From positions 714,501-778,500 of the forward strand of contig NZ_CP034235.1 of NCBI RefSeq assembly GCF_009728935.1: a DNA stretch of 64,000 bases, in the 5' to 3' direction. The translations under genes were made by a program, and so were the position numbers. This DNA is from Paenibacillus psychroresistens (GTDB taxonomy: Bacteria; Bacillota; Bacilli; Paenibacillales; NBRC-103111). Of the stretch, positions 51,576 through 60,142 are shown one piece after another. How positions within the stretch are numbered: the first letter of the stretch is position 1; every line of letters begins with the position of its first letter. The notes under the pieces were generated by a model that searched no databases, was not told the DNA's origin, and saw only the letters and a program-made list of their open reading frames with translations.

Positions 51576-52739
51576 ATGAATCGCAAATTCGTTGTTTATA
51601 TTGTGGCGTTTGCCGCATTTCTTGGGCCGTTCACGCAAACCATTTATACGCCGGTGTTACCCGAGGTTGCTAGTCAATTTCACACTACTTCGTTTGTCGT
51701 CAACCTGACGATTTCCGTGTTTACCTTTTTTCTTGCCATCATGCAGATTGTCTATGGTCCGCTTACCGACTCGAAAGGGAGACGAAAAGTCATCCTGTTC
51801 GGAATATCGCTGTATGTTATCGCTTCACTTGGTTGCTTCTTATCTAAAAGTATAGAGCTTTTGCTTGTCTTCCGGGCGCTGCAGGCGATTGGAATCGCCG
51901 CGGGCTCCGTAGTGGGCGTCACGGTCATAAGCGACTTGTTCGATGGAAAAGAACGCGGCCAGGCGATGGGGACATTCCAGATGATGGTTTCACTGGGTCC
52001 CGTGCTCGGACCGGTCATCGGCGGCTTCCTCAGTGGTTTGTTTAATTTTCACTCGGTGTTCCTCGTGCTTGCAGCCACAGGCATGCTTGTGCTTATCTGC
52101 AACTACACCTTCCTGCCGGAAACCAAGCCTGATAACGGCGAGGCTGCCAACTTCCAGCTGCGGGGCTTCGTGGTGATATTACAGAATCAGATCGGGTCTT
52201 CAATCATTTATCTCGGGTTTATCCAGTATTACGTCCTTTATAATTTTCTTGTATTTCTACCGAACATCCTAAGTGAACGATACGGCTTGTCGGCCGAGCA
52301 AAAGGGACTGGTATTTCTGCCGATGTCCCTTGGTATAGTGGTTGGCAGCTTCTTCGGTGGAAAAATCCAAGCACGGATAGACGGAAAAAAGGTCATCGTT
52401 CTGACTACTTTTCTAAATGTGTCTTCGGTGTTGTTTTTCCTAATCTTCTACTCGATTTCAATAGGTTGGTTGCTAGCCGGTATTAGCTGCTTCGGGTTAT
52501 TCCTTGGGCTCTCGCTCCCCGTGCAGACGACGCTGCTGACGGGCGTTTTCATGAAAAACCGTGCGACAGCCGTCGGTGCTTATAACTTTTTTCGCTATAT
52601 GGGAATGGCTTTTAGTCCGATCGTTGGCAGTCTGTTCTATCATATGGGTGGCTATTTCCTGTTGTTTGGTTTTATCGTATTAGTTTATCTGGCTTTTGCT
52701 TTACTGTTGTCACGACGTCTCCTTGGTGTACAAGCATAA
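51576..52739 (+). CDS. MFS transporter, Bcr/CflA-like drug exporter
   Basis: 387 residues with 12 predicted membrane helices. Motif A lies in GPLTDSKGRRKVILFG and a motif-C-like stretch in SLGPVLGPVIGGFLSG. FTQTIYTPVLPEVASQF is typical of DHA1 drug exporters. GAAAGGATT precedes the ATG. The codon use is visibly more G/C-rich at third positions than in the flanking genes (for example CGGGCGCTGCAGGCG), so it may have been acquired with, or separately from, the divergent LysR gene. Confidence 0.9.
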   Translation: MNRKFVVYIVAFAAFLGPFTQTIYTPVLPEVASQFHTTSFVVNLTISVFTFFLAIMQIVYGPLTDSKGRRKVILFGISLYVIASLGCFLSKSIELLLVFRALQAIGIAAGSVVGVTVISDLFDGKERGQAMGTFQMMVSLGPVLGPVIGGFLSGLFNFHSVFLVLAATGMLVLICNYTFLPETKPDNGEAANFQLRGFVVILQNQIGSSIIYLGFIQYYVLYNFLVFLPNILSERYGLSAEQKGLVFLPMSLGIVVGSFFGGKIQARIDGKKVIVLTTFLNVSSVLFFLIFYSISIGWLLAGISCFGLFLGLSLPVQTTLLTGVFMKNRATAVGAYNFFRYMGMAFSPIVGSLFYHMGGYFLLFGFIVLVYLAFALLLSRRLLGVQA

Positions 52740-52835
52740 AAATCCGTCCCTCTTATTATATGGGAATGAACCTTTTCACAGTAGGAGTTGTTTAAATAAT
52801 ATAGCAATTTTTAACTATTCTGGGGGGTTATCCGA

Positions 52836-54296
52836 TTGAGAGGGTTTAAATTTGGATTGGCTGTAGCAATAAGCTCGACGATGATTCTAGCTGGGTGTAG
52901 TTCGAGTGATAGTAAAGATGGCGGCAGCAAGGTTATGCACGCGTTGGGCAAAGATGAGAAAGTGACCATTAAAGTTATGTATTATGACGAACGGAGTTTT
53001 TTTCAGCAATACGGAAATTTATTCTATTCTAAATTCCCTAATGTGGATATCGAGGTTATAACTAACCAAGGTATTTATGGGGAGGGCAAGGATCCAGAGA
53101 AAGAATTTAATAAATTAATAGAGGAGCAAAAGCCGGATGTTCTGATGTTGGATATCAATCGATATGAGAAAATGGCAGAGGAAGGCAAGCTCCTGGCGTT
53201 AGATGCCGTGATCAAACAGGATAAGTTCGATATTGAGAATATTTCACCCGCGATTACAGATATCCTAAGGAGTAAAGGGAACGGCACGCTTTATGGTTTG
53301 TCACCAAGCTTTCAAAGCGAGGTTTTAATGTTCAATAGGGATCTTTTCGAGCAGAATGGAATTGAAGTGCCAAGGGATCAAATGAGCTGGAGCGAGGTGC
53401 TGGATTTAGCCAAGCGATTTCCGATCTCAGGTGAAGAGGATAAGCGGATTTTCGGGTTTTTTCAAAACAATTACGGGCAGACCTCAGTTTACCAGTTTGC
53501 CAGCATGATTGCTAGAACTGAGAAGTTATCTGCAGTTGATCCAGAAAGCTTAAAGGTAACAATTAATACGGATGATTGGAAAAAAATTTTTCAAACCAGT
53601 ATAGATGCACTGAACTCAAAGGCGATGAATTCCACTCAACCAGAAAACAATAACATGCAGCAAACCATGGGCGACTATTTAAAAAGAGATTATTTCGTAT
53701 CGGGAAGAGCAGCAATGACTATAGGAAGCTTCTATTTGTTGGACCAATTCAAGCAAGCCAAGGATCAAATAAAGGATTACAAGCCTTTTAATTGGGAGAT
53801 GGTCACGGTTCCAGTTGATCCTAAGAACCCGGACATAACGACCGGTTTTGGCATTTATGAGCTATATGCAATTAATGCTCAATCTACCGTACAACGGGCG
53901 GCGTGGGAGTTTATTAAATACTTAAACAGTGACGAATTTGCGAAAATAATATCACGATCAACTCAGCAGCTCTTATCTCGAACTAGCTACATTAAAGATA
54001 AGGATGGTCACAACTTCGAAGCTTTTTACAAGCTTAAAGCCGATACCGATCTTTATAAAGGCTATGAAAAAATACCTCAGAATTTCTATCAAGTATTCAA
54101 TCAAATCGTTGATGAGGAAATGAAGCTGGTGGTAGAGAGCAAGAAATCGTTGGACGAAGTGCTGCCGACCATTCAAACCAGAGGACAGGAAGCCATGGAT
54201 AAAGCCATAGCTGAATCGAAGGTTAAGAAAGTAACTGAAGGCACCTCAACACAAGAAATAGATGCAGTAAAAGCCACAACAGAGCCAGCAGAATAA
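52836..54296 (+). CDS. Extracellular solute-binding lipoprotein, orphan
   Basis: 486 residues of the family-1 carbohydrate-binding type. The lipobox LAGC (Cys21) follows a signal peptide, and a Ser/Asp/Lys linker comes next. Internal motifs include KPDVLMLDINRYEKMAEEGK and SGRAAMTIGSFYLLDQF. TTG 52836 lies 8 nt after GGGGGG. No permease or ATPase gene is nearby, so it either feeds a transporter encoded elsewhere or has a sensing or attachment role. A charged C-terminal tail (AIAESKVKKVTEG onwards) is longer than in typical relatives. Confidence 0.9.
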   Translation: MRGFKFGLAVAISSTMILAGCSSSDSKDGGSKVMHALGKDEKVTIKVMYYDERSFFQQYGNLFYSKFPNVDIEVITNQGIYGEGKDPEKEFNKLIEEQKPDVLMLDINRYEKMAEEGKLLALDAVIKQDKFDIENISPAITDILRSKGNGTLYGLSPSFQSEVLMFNRDLFEQNGIEVPRDQMSWSEVLDLAKRFPISGEEDKRIFGFFQNNYGQTSVYQFASMIARTEKLSAVDPESLKVTINTDDWKKIFQTSIDALNSKAMNSTQPENNNMQQTMGDYLKRDYFVSGRAAMTIGSFYLLDQFKQAKDQIKDYKPFNWEMVTVPVDPKNPDITTGFGIYELYAINAQSTVQRAAWEFIKYLNSDEFAKIISRSTQQLLSRTSYIKDKDGHNFEAFYKLKADTDLYKGYEKIPQNFYQVFNQIVDEEMKLVVESKKSLDEVLPTIQTRGQEAMDKAIAESKVKKVTEGTSTQEIDAVKATTEPAE

Positions 54297-54306
54297 CGAT
54301 TAACTA

Positions 54307-54335
54307 AACCGTCAATGAAAGCATTGGCGGTTTTA
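54307..54335 (+). terminator. Terminator of the orphan lipoprotein gene
   Basis: AAACCGTCAATG (54307-54318) pairs with CATTGGCGGTTT (54323-54334) with one wobble, followed by TTATC. Confidence 0.75.
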
Positions 54336-54426
54336 TCTATTTCAGGTTCCTGTAAGAGTGTAAATTCGTACTGTCAGGACAAATATAAACATATACTGCA
54401 TGTAGAAGGCTAACGGGAGGCAGGTT

Positions 54427-55266
54427 TTGTGGATGATCGTTATAGCGGGATCAGGATCTGACAATCTAGTGGATACATCAGCGTGGTCGACTTTAGAAAA
54501 AGAAATATACTTGCAAAAGAAGAATAGCACCTCAACCTACGCGTATGATTCCTATGATGAGCTCCGATTCGAGCTGACGCTCAGGTCGAATATTGTTAGT
54601 GCTGCGCGAGCACTTCTTGCCAGTAAGGCGGACTTCGCCAGCTTTAGAAAATCGCGCTGCAACTGGAAATATTGGATTAGAACCGAGCAAGGTGGATTCC
54701 AGCTGCGCCCTAATGTACCGACGTCCGCTGCAATTAGAGATATCTTTATAAGTGGTGGTCTATATGCTTTTGAATGTGCGACCGCTATGGTGATTGTGCT
54801 GTACAAGGCCATGCTGGATACGATTGGCGAAGCGCGCTTTAATGAACTATATAGTGATCTGTTATTATATGATTGGAATTACGATACTGATTTACATTTA
54901 ATCACAATGGATACTAATGATGAGTCGTATTCAGGTGATATTCTTTATTTTAAGAATCCGGATGTTTCCTTAGACACGCCTGAATGGCAAGGTGAGAATG
55001 TAGTTAAGCTGGCAAATAACTTATATTATGGACATGGTATCGGTAATAAGACTGAGCAGCAAATGATCTCCGAATTAAATGATCATCGCAAGCCGAACAG
55101 TAATCAAAGTGCATATTTAAAGAATCAAGTTACCTACCCCGATTATAAATTCTTGGCTCAGCTTTTCGCTTCTGGAGCTTCTGAACGCCCATATCGTTTT
55201 CAACCACAGCTATTAAATTATCAGACGGTGGCAACCATCGGTTCCCTGAATTACCTGCGAGTGTAA
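54427..55266 (+). CDS. tgl: Protein-glutamine gamma-glutamyltransferase (spore coat transglutaminase)
   Basis: 279 residues against ~245 for B. subtilis Tgl. The catalytic Cys117 is in LYAFECATAMVIV, at almost the same position as Cys116 in B. subtilis, and ILYFKNPDVS, WQGENVVKL and YYGHGIGN match the family. It forms Gln-Lys isopeptide bonds between coat proteins late in sporulation. TTG 54427 is 6 nt after GGGAGG; ATG 54433 is the alternative. A C-terminal extension of ~30 residues follows the conserved SAYL. CATATACT at 54390-54397 resembles a SigE/SigK -10 without a clear -35. Confidence 0.9.
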   Translation: MWMIVIAGSGSDNLVDTSAWSTLEKEIYLQKKNSTSTYAYDSYDELRFELTLRSNIVSAARALLASKADFASFRKSRCNWKYWIRTEQGGFQLRPNVPTSAAIRDIFISGGLYAFECATAMVIVLYKAMLDTIGEARFNELYSDLLLYDWNYDTDLHLITMDTNDESYSGDILYFKNPDVSLDTPEWQGENVVKLANNLYYGHGIGNKTEQQMISELNDHRKPNSNQSAYLKNQVTYPDYKFLAQLFASGASERPYRFQPQLLNYQTVATIGSLNYLRV

Positions 55267-55378
55267 ATCTTTAGGACTATATCGACTAGTAGTATTGTCC
55301 TATATTATACGTGCATTAATCCAAAAAATAAGCTAAAATGGGAGGTAAGAATCATAAATAGAAAAGTGGGGATAAGTA

Positions 55379-55846
55379 ATGAAATTAGCGGCTGATTACG
55401 TCGAGCATTTGCATGGGGCAGTGTTTATATATGTGGACTCTTATGATGATGACTTGCAGCTTAATACACAAATGGCGCAAGGGGTGCTGGTTTCACCAGA
55501 TCGCGAGGATTTAAGCCTATATATTTTGGAAAGCCAAGCTCATGTGCTGTTAGCTAATTTATTAGGGACTGCCAAGCTTACACTTACAGTTACAGATCCG
55601 CTTACTTTATCCACCTTGCAATTAAATGGGGTTTATCTATCACATGGCCCATCGGACTCTAAAGATCGCGCTCTACAGAATATCTATGCTTATAAATTAA
55701 ATGCCGCTATTCAAACGGTATGGCCATCTTCTAGTGATCGTCGGGATTCTAGAGAGCTAGAGCCGATGCTCTCCATTGTTGTATCCATTGATGATATAAT
55801 TAAACAAACGCCAGAGCTGCGCGAAGATATTCAAATGAGCATCTAG
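55379..55846 (+). CDS. Hypothetical cytoplasmic protein
   Basis: 155 residues, no signal peptide or membrane segment, and no family I recognise. The sequence is mixed alpha/beta with an acidic N-terminal DSYDDDLQLN and a SIVVSIDDIIKQTPEL end. A GTGGGGAT ribosome site precedes the ATG. It lies between tgl and the YwmB-like gene, on the same strand, with gaps of 112 and 73 bp. Confidence 0.7.
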   Translation: MKLAADYVEHLHGAVFIYVDSYDDDLQLNTQMAQGVLVSPDREDLSLYILESQAHVLLANLLGTAKLTLTVTDPLTLSTLQLNGVYLSHGPSDSKDRALQNIYAYKLNAAIQTVWPSSSDRRDSRELEPMLSIVVSIDDIIKQTPELREDIQMSI

Positions 55847-55919
55847 CGGATTAAGATCTTTAATATAGGGAATACTTTTACTAGATTCAGAGAATTGAAT
55901 TCTAGGAAAGAGGTTCCAC

Positions 55920-56669
55920 ATGCGCAGAATAGGGCTGCTTGTTTTAACCGTCCTCATAATCTCTACAATATTTATTACTTGGAAGCAGAAGAATTCAGAA
56001 ACGGAAGAATTAGCTACGGATACACAAACGATACTTGAGCTTAGCCAACCTTATCTTCAAGAAGGCTATAGCTTCGATGCCAAATGGATATATGAAGGTG
56101 CAGGATATGTTTCTTTACCTGCTTTTCAAGCTTTTTTTGATGAGCTTAATCAAAAGCTGAATTTTCAATCAAGTGGGAAAATAGATTACTCGAATGGCTT
56201 GCCTGTTCTACGTGGTTCGAGTCAATTAGCAGAAGGAGCTCAGCTGCAAAGTATGCTTGTTGGGTCCAAGGATCAGCAATCAAGCTTGTGGATCCTCACC
56301 ATAATTGCCGCTCCGCCAATGACTATGGAACTAATTGTACAAGCTCAACTGCTCCTGACTGCAAAGCTAGCTGATATGGGTTTCATAGGTGCTTGGAATA
56401 CCATGGTACAAGGGACTTTAACTGACCTCGGAACAGGGAATAATCCAGAGGCGTTTATTTATAACATTGTTGATCAAATCCAAGGTAATCAGCAAGAGGT
56501 TTATCAAGATGGCCAGACTGTTAGTGTTTCAATTTACTCGAAAAAAATGCAAGCTGCCGTACAAAGCGGCAATCACAAAGTGAATCTGCAAATGGCCCTG
56601 CATCAAAATTCGGTAACTAAAGCTTGGCGCTTCACTATTGGGTCACCATTAATCACCATCGAATACTAA
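55920..56669 (+). CDS. YwmB-like protein (DUF1779)
   Basis: 249 residues with an N-terminal signal anchor (GLLVLTVLIISTIFITW) and an outside domain. The C-terminal end WRFTIGSPLITIEY matches the invariant tail of the YwmB family, named after a TATA-binding-like fold, and the length agrees. Function is unknown. In B. subtilis ywmB lies near murAA and spoIID; here it is next to a signalling cluster, so this may be a second paralogue. GAAAGAGG precedes the ATG. Confidence 0.65.
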   Translation: MRRIGLLVLTVLIISTIFITWKQKNSETEELATDTQTILELSQPYLQEGYSFDAKWIYEGAGYVSLPAFQAFFDELNQKLNFQSSGKIDYSNGLPVLRGSSQLAEGAQLQSMLVGSKDQQSSLWILTIIAAPPMTMELIVQAQLLLTAKLADMGFIGAWNTMVQGTLTDLGTGNNPEAFIYNIVDQIQGNQQEVYQDGQTVSVSIYSKKMQAAVQSGNHKVNLQMALHQNSVTKAWRFTIGSPLITIEY

Positions 56670-56692
56670 ATGAAGCCTATATGGGGGATCTC

Positions 56693-59245
56693 ATGAGTCA
56701 CACTAAACAAAACCATTCCTTAAGCTATGAAATGATTCTATGGATATCGCTTTTAATAGTGCTTCCACTAGTCATTCTGGCTTTTTATTTTTATTCGACT
56801 ATGACATCAGGACTTAAAGATTTAGAGAAAGAACAAGCGATCATCAAAAGCCAAGCTGCGGAGAAACTGTTTGATAAGCTGGGCGAGAGCATCCTTGGTG
56901 TTACCATAAGCAATGGTTTATGGGGAGACAATCGCGATGCCTTGCTTAATAAGGATATAGAGTGGCTGCAGCAGAACATTTACACGATCTCTGATTTGGT
57001 ACCCAATATTGATTTCGTTGCTGAAGCCGATCTTCTGGGGCAGGTGATTATTCAGCATGGAGACGTGTCTGAGCTTACAGATCTAGTTAAACTACCGACT
57101 ATTATGGAGCGATTTCAGGATACTCAAGGCTTTACAGGTGTAACGGATACATCCAAAGGCTTGGCAATTGTAGCGGTTTCACCTGTTACGGGCGATGATG
57201 GTTTAGACAAGCCTGTGGGTATGCTAGTTACAGGGAGATTCATAGACTCCGCTATATTAAAAAGTATTCAGAGCACCTTGCAATCCGATCTAGCGGTGCT
57301 GCTTCATTCTGGGCAATTTTTGTCCTCAAATGAAGCGATCAGTAAAAATAAACTTAGTGGTTTTCTTAATGATTTACAGACTGCGGGTAATCAAAAGAAT
57401 GCTTTCACGACAGAAAAACATAATAATGTTTCAATGGCGAAGGTAGCCGTTTCTTTTCAAGATATGGCCGATCAGACAATTGGCGATCTCTATTTAGAAA
57501 GCCCATCCAATGCAAGTGGAGAAGTTGAGGCGGGTTTGCGCAAGCTAGGAATCTATGCGGGAATTATTATGATTTTACTGCTCATTCTCGTATCATATTT
57601 GCTGCGGAGACGCATTATTCTGCCATTAAGACAGTTTGCGATAACCATGGAGAGAATGGCTTCGGGAGCTCCAGTCGATGAAATTCCCAAAAATGTGATG
57701 CAAGCCGATGCTGAAATCGTCGGTGCTTTTCAGAAGATAATCCATTGGAATCACTCGCTTGAAAAAACCGTTGAGCAAAGAACACTAGCGATTCGAAATT
57801 TACTAGATTCAGCAGGACAGGGTTTCATGTCGTTTGGTGCCGATTTAATCATCTCCGACGAGCATAGCGTGGAATGCAATCGAATATTTAACCAAGAGGT
57901 AGCGAGAAATTCGCTTCCTGAATTGTTATATCCCAATGATGTAGAAGAACAAAAGCTGCTGAAATCGATTTTAGATGAATATTTTCAAGAGCAGGATGTG
58001 AATGCCAAGGAACTGATCTTCTCCTTATTGCCTGCGGAGGTTTATATTCAGCAGATTCCTATACAACTGGACTATAAGATAATTGAGGATAATCAGGAGA
58101 TGAAGTCTGAAGCTCTGATGGTTGTCTTAACTGATATTTCGGAAAAGCGTTTATTGGAGCATAAGATGGATGCAGAAAGACATTTGTTAAAAATGGTCGT
58201 TAAAGTCGTTACCAACTATGATGATTTTGTTGAGATGGTTCGGGAATATGAACATTTCTACCAAACAGAGCTATACGAATTCTTGCATACCAGAGGGACA
58301 TTAGAGCAGCATATTCTGACGATTTTTAAGAAAGTCCATACCTTAAAAGGGAATTGCGGGTTGATGTATCTAATCCATGTAGCTCCCAATTTACATCTGA
58401 TGGAAGAGCAGCTCTCGAATCTCCTGAAACAAAAGGAACTCATTACTTCAGAAAAATTTATTGAACTTATTGCAAGTTTTCCTATGAAGCAATGGTTGGA
58501 TGAGGATATCGCTCTGCTGCAGGATATATTGGGTGATGAATTCTTGCAAGATGAACAAACAAATGTAATCGTGATTGATTTGGAGAAATTAATTGAATTT
58601 GAATATAAAATTGCTAAGCTGCTCAAAGAGGATAAAGATAAAACTTTATTGCTGGAGTTAAGAAAATGGCGGTATAAACCGGTTCGGACTTTCTTCAGAA
58701 GCTACCCTGAATTTATTCAGCGTTTGGCAGATCGGGAGGGTATCTTTATTCATCCTTTGGTAATTGAGGGCGGAGATACCCTTGTAGATCCCGAATGGTT
58801 CCAACCATTTGCCAGAACGTTAATTCATACCTTGCGTAATGTGATTGTACATGGAATCGAAGATTCGGAAGAGCGAATAGATGCAGGTAAAGAGCAGTAT
58901 GGTACCATTCAATTTAAGATTCAAATGGCGGAGGAGCAGATCCACTTGACCATCTCCGATGATGGACGTGGGATTGATCTTGAGCATATTCGCACTAAGT
59001 TGGTTGAAAAAGGACAAAGTGAGTCGGATGATGCTAAGCAGCTGTCCGATGATGAGCTGCTTGAATTTATCTTCGCGGAAGAATTCTCGACCAAGCAAGA
59101 AGTGAGCGACTTAGCTGGAAGAGGTGTAGGACTCTCAGCAGTGAAGAGTGCTGTTGAAATTCTGGGTGGAGCGGTCAATGTGAAAACGATGAAGGGAAGA
59201 GGGACAACCTTCGAGTTCTACGTTCCTTTGCCTGAAGCTAACTAA
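56693..59245 (+). CDS. Membrane CheA-like histidine kinase: CHASE4-HAMP-PAS-Hpt-ATPase
   Basis: 850 residues from ATG 56693 behind GGGGGAT; the frame is open upstream into the YwmB-like gene. Order: membrane helix (~11-36), extracellular CHASE4 (~40-270, with WGDNRDALLNKDIEWL), helix (~284-303), HAMP (~304-355), PAS-like region ending in the VLTDISEKRLLEHKM stretch (~365-495), Hpt domain with phospho-acceptor His549 in VHTLKGN, and a CheA-type ATPase (N box HTLRNVIVHGIED, G boxes ISDDGRGID and LAGRGVGLSAV). There is no P5/CheW-like domain and no classical HisKA. It is followed by cheX- and cheY-like genes and a diguanylate cyclase. Confidence 0.88.
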   Translation: MSHTKQNHSLSYEMILWISLLIVLPLVILAFYFYSTMTSGLKDLEKEQAIIKSQAAEKLFDKLGESILGVTISNGLWGDNRDALLNKDIEWLQQNIYTISDLVPNIDFVAEADLLGQVIIQHGDVSELTDLVKLPTIMERFQDTQGFTGVTDTSKGLAIVAVSPVTGDDGLDKPVGMLVTGRFIDSAILKSIQSTLQSDLAVLLHSGQFLSSNEAISKNKLSGFLNDLQTAGNQKNAFTTEKHNNVSMAKVAVSFQDMADQTIGDLYLESPSNASGEVEAGLRKLGIYAGIIMILLLILVSYLLRRRIILPLRQFAITMERMASGAPVDEIPKNVMQADAEIVGAFQKIIHWNHSLEKTVEQRTLAIRNLLDSAGQGFMSFGADLIISDEHSVECNRIFNQEVARNSLPELLYPNDVEEQKLLKSILDEYFQEQDVNAKELIFSLLPAEVYIQQIPIQLDYKIIEDNQEMKSEALMVVLTDISEKRLLEHKMDAERHLLKMVVKVVTNYDDFVEMVREYEHFYQTELYEFLHTRGTLEQHILTIFKKVHTLKGNCGLMYLIHVAPNLHLMEEQLSNLLKQKELITSEKFIELIASFPMKQWLDEDIALLQDILGDEFLQDEQTNVIVIDLEKLIEFEYKIAKLLKEDKDKTLLLELRKWRYKPVRTFFRSYPEFIQRLADREGIFIHPLVIEGGDTLVDPEWFQPFARTLIHTLRNVIVHGIEDSEERIDAGKEQYGTIQFKIQMAEEQIHLTISDDGRGIDLEHIRTKLVEKGQSESDDAKQLSDDELLEFIFAEEFSTKQEVSDLAGRGVGLSAVKSAVEILGGAVNVKTMKGRGTTFEFYVPLPEAN

Positions 59246-59265
59246 GAAAGGCAGTGGCTTAGTAG

Positions 59266-59721
59266 ATGGATATGGATGAAATATTCACTGGAAATTTAAT
59301 GATGCATACGGAACGTTATTTTAACCAGCTAGGTATACCTTTTGTGGAGAAATATGAGGGAACATCGGATACTAAGCTAAATGAAGGCTATACGGTTAAG
59401 TTGAATGTTTACGGGGATTTGAAGGGCAGATTTGTGTTGAATATGGAAACAAGCCTTGCGTATTCTTTGGTTAGCCATTATATTTTAGAAGCGGTTAATG
59501 ATGCAGAAATTCCCAGTTATGCAGATAAAGTTATCGCGGAAATTGCCAATATTGTAGCAGGTAAAACGATAAGTGAAGAGGAAGATATTGATTTATATTT
59601 GGGTTGTCCAGCTGTATATTTATATTCAGAGGCTCGTTCAGAAACAGAATTGGATGTGAGGCTCATGCGAAGTGCACTTACAGAAGCTGGGGTTTTTCAA
59701 TGTGTGTTTATTAAGGAGTGA
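59266..59721 (+). CDS. CheX-type CheY-phosphate phosphatase
   Basis: 151 residues. The active-site helix AEIANIVAGK carries the Glu...Asn pair of the CheX/CheC family, in a single copy as in CheX. Its expected role is to remove phosphate from the adjacent CheY-like protein. AAAGGCAGTGG precedes the ATG; ATG 59272 is an alternative. It lies 20 bp after the kinase and 6 bp before the regulator. Confidence 0.87.
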   Translation: MDMDEIFTGNLMMHTERYFNQLGIPFVEKYEGTSDTKLNEGYTVKLNVYGDLKGRFVLNMETSLAYSLVSHYILEAVNDAEIPSYADKVIAEIANIVAGKTISEEEDIDLYLGCPAVYLYSEARSETELDVRLMRSALTEAGVFQCVFIKE

Positions 59722-59727
59722 TGGGCA

Positions 59728-60087
59728 ATGGCAAGATTTTTAGTTGTGGATGATTCAGCGGTCATGCGTAAGAATATTAAGAATATTCTAGAATCGGCTG
59801 GGCATGAGGTTGTAGCTGAGGCTGCGGATGGGCGAGATGTGCTGCCTGCTTATGTGAACAGTAAACCGGATGTAGTTACGATGGATATCAGTATGCCGGT
59901 TACGGATGGGATAGATGCTTTAAAACTGTTAGTGAAGAATTTTCCGGAAGCTAAGGTAATCATGGTTAGTGCGCTTGGCCAGAAAGCACAGATTCTAGAA
60001 GCCATTAAGCATGGAGCTAAATCATATATTATTAAACCAATTGAAACGGACAAGTTTATTGAAATCATTCGCAAAATCATCCAATAG
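59728..60087 (+). CDS. CheY-like single-domain response regulator
   Basis: 119 residues, a receiver only. The acidic pair is in VVDDSAVM, the phospho-acceptor Asp in VVTMDISMP, then the Ser of MVSALG and the Lys of YIIKPI. It has no output domain, so it works through protein contact: with a flagellar switch, or with the neighbouring cyclase. AAGGAGTG precedes the ATG. Confidence 0.93.
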   Translation: MARFLVVDDSAVMRKNIKNILESAGHEVVAEAADGRDVLPAYVNSKPDVVTMDISMPVTDGIDALKLLVKNFPEAKVIMVSALGQKAQILEAIKHGAKSYIIKPIETDKFIEIIRKIIQ

Positions 60088-60142
60088 TCTATTAATCGCT
60101 ATTGAAAACTATTAGAAGGAATTAGGTTGAGGGGGAATGGGA

